A DNA stretch of 64,000 bases. Origin: Bradyrhizobium liaoningense. Its GTDB lineage: Bacteria; Pseudomonadota; Alphaproteobacteria; Rhizobiales; Xanthobacteraceae. The stretch is taken from the NCBI RefSeq assembly GCF_018130825.1, contig NZ_JAFCJS010000012.1:151622-215621 (forward strand), in the 5' to 3' direction. This document shows positions 60,924-64,000 of the stretch, piece by piece. The translations under genes were made by a program, and so were the position numbers. The notes beneath the pieces are model-generated. The model did no database searches. It was not told where the DNA came from and saw nothing but the letters and a program-made list of their open reading frames with translations. Numbering within the stretch: position 1 is the first letter of the stretch; each line of letters begins with the position of its first letter.

Positions 60924-62129
60924 ATGAAGAATATTTTGTCCGGCATTTTTGCTGCCGCGTTTGCTCTGAGTGCGAGCGCCGCGCAGGCCCAGGACAAGCC
61001 GCCGCTCAAGATCGGCGGCATCCTCGACATGTCGAGCCTGTATGCCGACATCACCGGTCCCGGCAGCGAGACCGCGGCGAAGATGGCCGTCGAGGATTTC
61101 GGCGGCGAGGTGCTGGGACGCAAGATCCAGGTGCTGGCGGCCGACCATCTCAACAAGGCCGATCTCTCCGGCAACATCGCCCGCGACATGCTCGACAACC
61201 AGGGCGTCGAGATGATCTACGACGTCGCGGCCTCCGCCACCGCGCTCGCCGCTGGTGAGATCGCGAAAGCGCGCAACAAGATCATCATGTTCAACGGCCC
61301 GGGCTCGATCCGTCTCTCCAACGAGGCCTGCGGTCCCTACACCATCCACTATGTGTTCGATACGTTCGGACAGGCCAACGTCACCGGCCTTGCGGCCGTG
61401 AAGTCGGGCCTCGACACCTGGTTCTTCCTCACCGCCGATTACGCCTTCGGCCAGGATCTGGAGAAGGACACCAGCAACGTCGTGACCAAGACCGGCGGCA
61501 AGGTGCTCGGCAACGTCCGCCATCCGCTCAACACGTCGGATTTCTCCTCGTTCCTGCTCCAGGCCCAGGCCTCGAAGGCCAAGGTGATCGGGCTCGCCAA
61601 CGCCGGCGGCGACACCGTCAACGCCATCAAGCAGGCAGCCGAGTTCGGCATCATGAAGGGCGGTCAGAAGGTCTCGCCGCTGCTCGCCTTCGTCACCGAT
61701 ATCGACTCGATCGGGTTGGAGACCGCGCAGGGCCTTCTGCTGGCGGAAGCCTTCTACTGGGACATGAACGACGAGACGCGCGCCTTCTCGAAGCGCTTCC
61801 AGGAGCGTGTGAAGCGGCCGCCGACCTCGGCGCAGGCCGGTGTCTATTCCTCCGTGACGCATTACCTCAAGGCCGTGAAGGCGGCCGGCACGACCGATGC
61901 TGCAGCTGTGATGAAGGTGATGAAGGAGACGCCGATCAACGACTTCTTCGCCAAGAATGGCAAGATCCGCGAGGATGGCCGCATGATCCACGACATGTAC
62001 CTGTTCGAGGTGAAGAAGCCGTCGGAGTCCAAGGGCCGCTGGGACGACTACAAGCTGCTCGCGACCGTGCCCGGCAGCGAAGCATTCCAGTCGCTGGAGC
62101 AGTCGCGCTGCCCGCTGGTGAAGAAGTGA
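60924..62129 (+). CDS. Branched-chain amino acid/aromatic-type ABC transporter substrate-binding protein
   Basis: A 401-aa periplasmic protein with a Sec signal (MKNILSGIFAAAFALSASAAQA, cut near AQA). The Peripla_BP_6 fold starts LKIGGILDMSSLYADITGPGSETAAKMAVEDFGG. FFLTADYAFGQDLEKDTSNVV matches Liv-type binding proteins linked to aromatic or dicarboxylic compounds. No permease or ATPase gene is adjacent, so it depends on a transporter encoded elsewhere. A fatty-acid-type enoyl-CoA hydratase gene follows. Confidence 0.92.
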   Translation: MKNILSGIFAAAFALSASAAQAQDKPPLKIGGILDMSSLYADITGPGSETAAKMAVEDFGGEVLGRKIQVLAADHLNKADLSGNIARDMLDNQGVEMIYDVAASATALAAGEIAKARNKIIMFNGPGSIRLSNEACGPYTIHYVFDTFGQANVTGLAAVKSGLDTWFFLTADYAFGQDLEKDTSNVVTKTGGKVLGNVRHPLNTSDFSSFLLQAQASKAKVIGLANAGGDTVNAIKQAAEFGIMKGGQKVSPLLAFVTDIDSIGLETAQGLLLAEAFYWDMNDETRAFSKRFQERVKRPPTSAQAGVYSSVTHYLKAVKAAGTTDAAAVMKVMKETPINDFFAKNGKIREDGRMIHDMYLFEVKKPSESKGRWDDYKLLATVPGSEAFQSLEQSRCPLVKK

Positions 62130-62138
62130 CGCGAAGCG

Positions 62139-62216
62139 TCATCCCGGGGCGCGCGTAAGCGTGAACCCGGGATCTCGAGGTTCCGGGTTCTCGCTTCGCG
62201 AACCCCGGAACGACGG
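62139..62216. repeat. 'CATCCCGGGGCGCGC' inverted repeat
   Basis: It contains GTCATCCCGGGGCGCGCGTA and GTTCTCGCTTCGCGAACCCC, with internal inverse CGTGAACCCGGGATCTCG. Same family as 42168-42205 and 58173-58216. It separates the binding-protein gene from the hydratase gene. Confidence 0.65.
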
Positions 62217-62244
62217 AGGTACATAACAACAAGGAAGGCGTCCC

Positions 62245-63033
62245 ATGAACGACATGGTCCTGCAGAAGCTCGAAGGCGGGCTGCTCACCATCACCATGAA
62301 CCGCCCGGAGCGGAAGAACGCGCTCAACCCCGACATGGTGCGCGGGCTGGTCGAGGCGGCGCGCCGCGCCGCTGATGATCCGGAAGTCCGTGCGGTGCTG
62401 TTCAAGGGCGCGGGTGGCAGCTTCTGCGTCGGCGGTGACGTCAAGTCGATGGCGGAGGGCCGCGCGCCGCTGCCGTTCGAGCAGAAGCTGGCGAATCTGC
62501 GCCGCGGCATGGAGGTCTCGCGCATCCTGCACCAGATGCCGAAACCGGTGGTGGCGCAGCTCGACGGTGCGGCGGCCGGCGCTGGCCTCTCAATGGCGCT
62601 GTCTTGCGACCTGCGCATCGCCTCTGAATCCTGCAAGATCACGACGGCCTTCGCCAAGGTCGGCTTCTCCGGCGATTACGGCGGCACCTATTTCCTCACC
62701 CAGCTGCTCGGCAGCGCGCGGGCGCGCGAGCTGTATCTCATGTCGCCGGTGCTGACCGCGAAGGAAGCGCACGCCATCGGCATGGTGACGAAGGTCGTGC
62801 CCGACGCCGAGATCGACGCTGCTGCGCACGAACTCGCGCTGTCGCTCGCACAGGGGCCCTCGATCGCGCTCGGCTTCATCAAGCGCAACATCAACAATGC
62901 CGAGCATCTGGCGCTGGAGGATTGCTTCGACGGCGAAGCCATCCACCACACCCGCTGCGGCGACACCGCCGATCACAAGGAGGCCGCAAAAGCCTTCGTC
63001 GAGAAGCGCAAACCTGCCTTCAGGGGCGAGTGA
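62245..63033 (+). CDS. Enoyl-CoA hydratase/isomerase family protein
   Basis: A 262-aa crotonase-fold enzyme acting on acyl-CoA. Landmarks: LLTITMNRPERKNALNPDMV, oxyanion-hole loops GAGGSFCVGGDVKSMA and DGAAAGAGLSMALSCDLRIAS, and FAKVGFSGDYGGTYFLTQLLGSARARELYLM. Of the two crotonase glutamates, the second (RELYLM) seems present while the first position reads Ala/Lys, so the precise reaction may be an isomerase or other. The ATG follows AAGGAAGGCG. It is two bases from a VOC gene, so both form an operon. Confidence 0.9.
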   Translation: MNDMVLQKLEGGLLTITMNRPERKNALNPDMVRGLVEAARRAADDPEVRAVLFKGAGGSFCVGGDVKSMAEGRAPLPFEQKLANLRRGMEVSRILHQMPKPVVAQLDGAAAGAGLSMALSCDLRIASESCKITTAFAKVGFSGDYGGTYFLTQLLGSARARELYLMSPVLTAKEAHAIGMVTKVVPDAEIDAAAHELALSLAQGPSIALGFIKRNINNAEHLALEDCFDGEAIHHTRCGDTADHKEAAKAFVEKRKPAFRGE

Positions 63034-63035
63034 CG

Positions 63036-63788
63036 ATGTCGTCGTATCTGCGCCTGCGCCAAATCTGCCTGGTCGCGCCACAGCTCGAGCCGGTGATCTC
63101 CGACATCGCCCGGGTCATGGGGCTCGCCGTCTGCTACCGCGATGGCAATGTCGCGAAATACGGCCTGGAGAACGCGCTGCTCCCGGTCGACACGATCCTG
63201 CTGGAGGTGGTGGCGCCGTTCAAGGACGGCACCACGGCCGGCCGCTTCATCGCGAAGACCGGCGGCCGCGGCGGCTACATGGCGATCTTCTGCTGCGATG
63301 ATCCCGAGGAGCGCGGCCGCAACGCCAACGCCATGGGTGTGCGGACCGCCAACGTGATCGACCACGCGCCCTATCACGGCGTGCAGCTCCACCCCCGCGA
63401 CTGCCGCGCCGCCTTCATCGAGTTCAACCATACCGAAGGCAGCGACGACATTCTGGGCCCGTATCCGCCGGCGGGGCCGGACTGGCAAAAATTCATTCGC
63501 ACGGATGTGACGCAGGCGCTGACGGGTGTGGAGATGCAGAGCCCGGATCCGGCGGGGCTCGCGGAGCATTGGGGCAAGATCATCGGCGTTGCGCCGAGTG
63601 GCGATGCCGAATTGAAGCTGCCCAATGCGACCTTCCGCTTTGTGAAGGGCGCCAGCGAGATCATGAGCGCGCTGGAGTTTCGCGTGGCCGACGTGGCGCA
63701 GGTGCTGCATACCGCCAAGGCAAAAGGGCTCGCGGTAGCGGGCAATGAGTTTCTGCTGGGCGGTGTGACGTTCCGGCTTGGCGTGTGA
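63036..63788 (+). CDS. VOC family (glyoxalase-like) protein
   Basis: A 250-aa protein from the ATG at 63036, two bases after the hydratase stop. It has two betaalphabetabetabeta modules: LRQICLVAPQLEPVISDIARVMGLAVCYRDGNVAKYGLENALLPVDTILLEVVAPFKDG, and TGVEMQSPDPAGLAEHWGKIIGVAP. Metal ligands of VOC enzymes are not obvious beyond the first His-less strand, so it may bind small organic molecules rather than act as a metalloenzyme. The link to acyl-CoA chemistry is inferred from its partner gene. Confidence 0.85.
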   Translation: MSSYLRLRQICLVAPQLEPVISDIARVMGLAVCYRDGNVAKYGLENALLPVDTILLEVVAPFKDGTTAGRFIAKTGGRGGYMAIFCCDDPEERGRNANAMGVRTANVIDHAPYHGVQLHPRDCRAAFIEFNHTEGSDDILGPYPPAGPDWQKFIRTDVTQALTGVEMQSPDPAGLAEHWGKIIGVAPSGDAELKLPNATFRFVKGASEIMSALEFRVADVAQVLHTAKAKGLAVAGNEFLLGGVTFRLGV

Positions 63789-63835
63789 CAATCGTCGATA
63801 CGACGATGACCGCGAGGATAGCGCGTCAACAAATT

Positions 63836-63870
63836 GTTGTCGTCCCGGCGAAGGTCGGGACCCATACGCC
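63836..63870. repeat. 'GTCGTCCCGGCGAAGGTCGGGACC' repeat unit
   Basis: A short palindrome after the VOC gene, related to 34018-34157. Together with flanking DNA it fills the gap 63789-63940. Confidence 0.6.
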
Positions 63871-63941
63871 GCAGCAATAGTTCTGCGAAGACTCGGAGTT
63901 ACCGGCTCGTCCTGCAACCGCTCCCTGTGGTTATGGGTCCC

Positions 63942-64000
63942 CTGAGTTCACAAACGAAGTGCAACACTTCCTGGAGGAGGTGTTGCCATGGGGCGGAGTT
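63942..64000 (+). mobile_element. Probable left end of an insertion sequence (IS30-like), truncated by the window
   Basis: TGAGTTCACAAACGAAGTGC is followed by a Shine-Dalgarno GGAGGAGG and ATG at 63988 (reading MGRS before the window ends). The GCAACAC/GTGTTGC pair overlaps the ribosome-binding site. An A/T-poor end, a strong RBS and a start MGRS are like some IS30 family elements as I recall. The call is tentative because only four codons are seen. Confidence 0.4.

Overview
The window looks like a chromosomal segment of a slow-growing rhizobial alphaproteobacterium, most likely Bradyrhizobium or a close relative. Supporting signs are high GC with strong G/C third-position bias, dense intergenic inverted repeats of kinds familiar from Bradyrhizobium, a RegSR-type redox two-component system next to a cyo quinol oxidase, a CarD regulator with a Lys/Ala-rich N-terminus, an aerobic CobS/CobT cobaltochelatase, and several Liv-type transporter genes. 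This assignment rests on reading the sequence, not on a database match.

Layout. 1-174: 5' end of a parvulin-type foldase, divergent from secA (529-3369). 3.7-11.9 kb: an amide-utilisation locus with a MarR regulator, an AmiC-like cytoplasmic ligand-binding protein, an amidase and a five-gene Liv/Urt-type ABC transporter. 12-24.3 kb: housekeeping genes (L,D-transpeptidase, accA, xerD, a 48-aa membrane protein, aroK-aroB, a CorC-type CBS protein, bolA, a J-domain protein, two divergent citrate synthase homologues of which one has an N-terminal HTH, and a DedA protein). 24.6-29 kb: cobS-GNAT-cobT-phytase-like esterase operon. 29-35.3 kb: an OYE-type flavin oxidoreductase, a PilZ protein, a DUF2235 hydrolase and several small uncharacterised genes. 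35.6-37.6 kb: an ftsZ outside the dcw cluster and an HTH/coiled-coil gene carrying an in-frame palindromic repeat insertion.

37.7-41.6 kb is the one clearly accessory stretch. It holds a broken copy of the DUF2235 gene start, then a two-gene module encoding a cytoplasmic subtilisin-like protease (829 aa) and an AAA+ ATPase (332 aa), visibly richer in A/T than everything around it. It ends at the rpmB terminator. This module is the best candidate in the window for a poorly described system.

41.7-64 kb: rpmB, a DUF3108 protein, a SUV3-like helicase with a long disordered tail followed by an S4-domain gene whose only sensible start is ACG, fdxA and carD. Next come a compact seven-gene operon cyoABCD-surf1-regS-regR on the minus strand, an MHS-type transporter, an M48 lipoprotein protease with a LysM-like tail, an SNase-like protein, another Liv-type binding protein, an enoyl-CoA hydratase/VOC pair, and the probable left end of an insertion sequence at the window edge.

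At least five intergenic repeat families recur through the window, mostly as hairpin-forming inverted repeats between genes. No rRNA, tRNA or CRISPR array was found.
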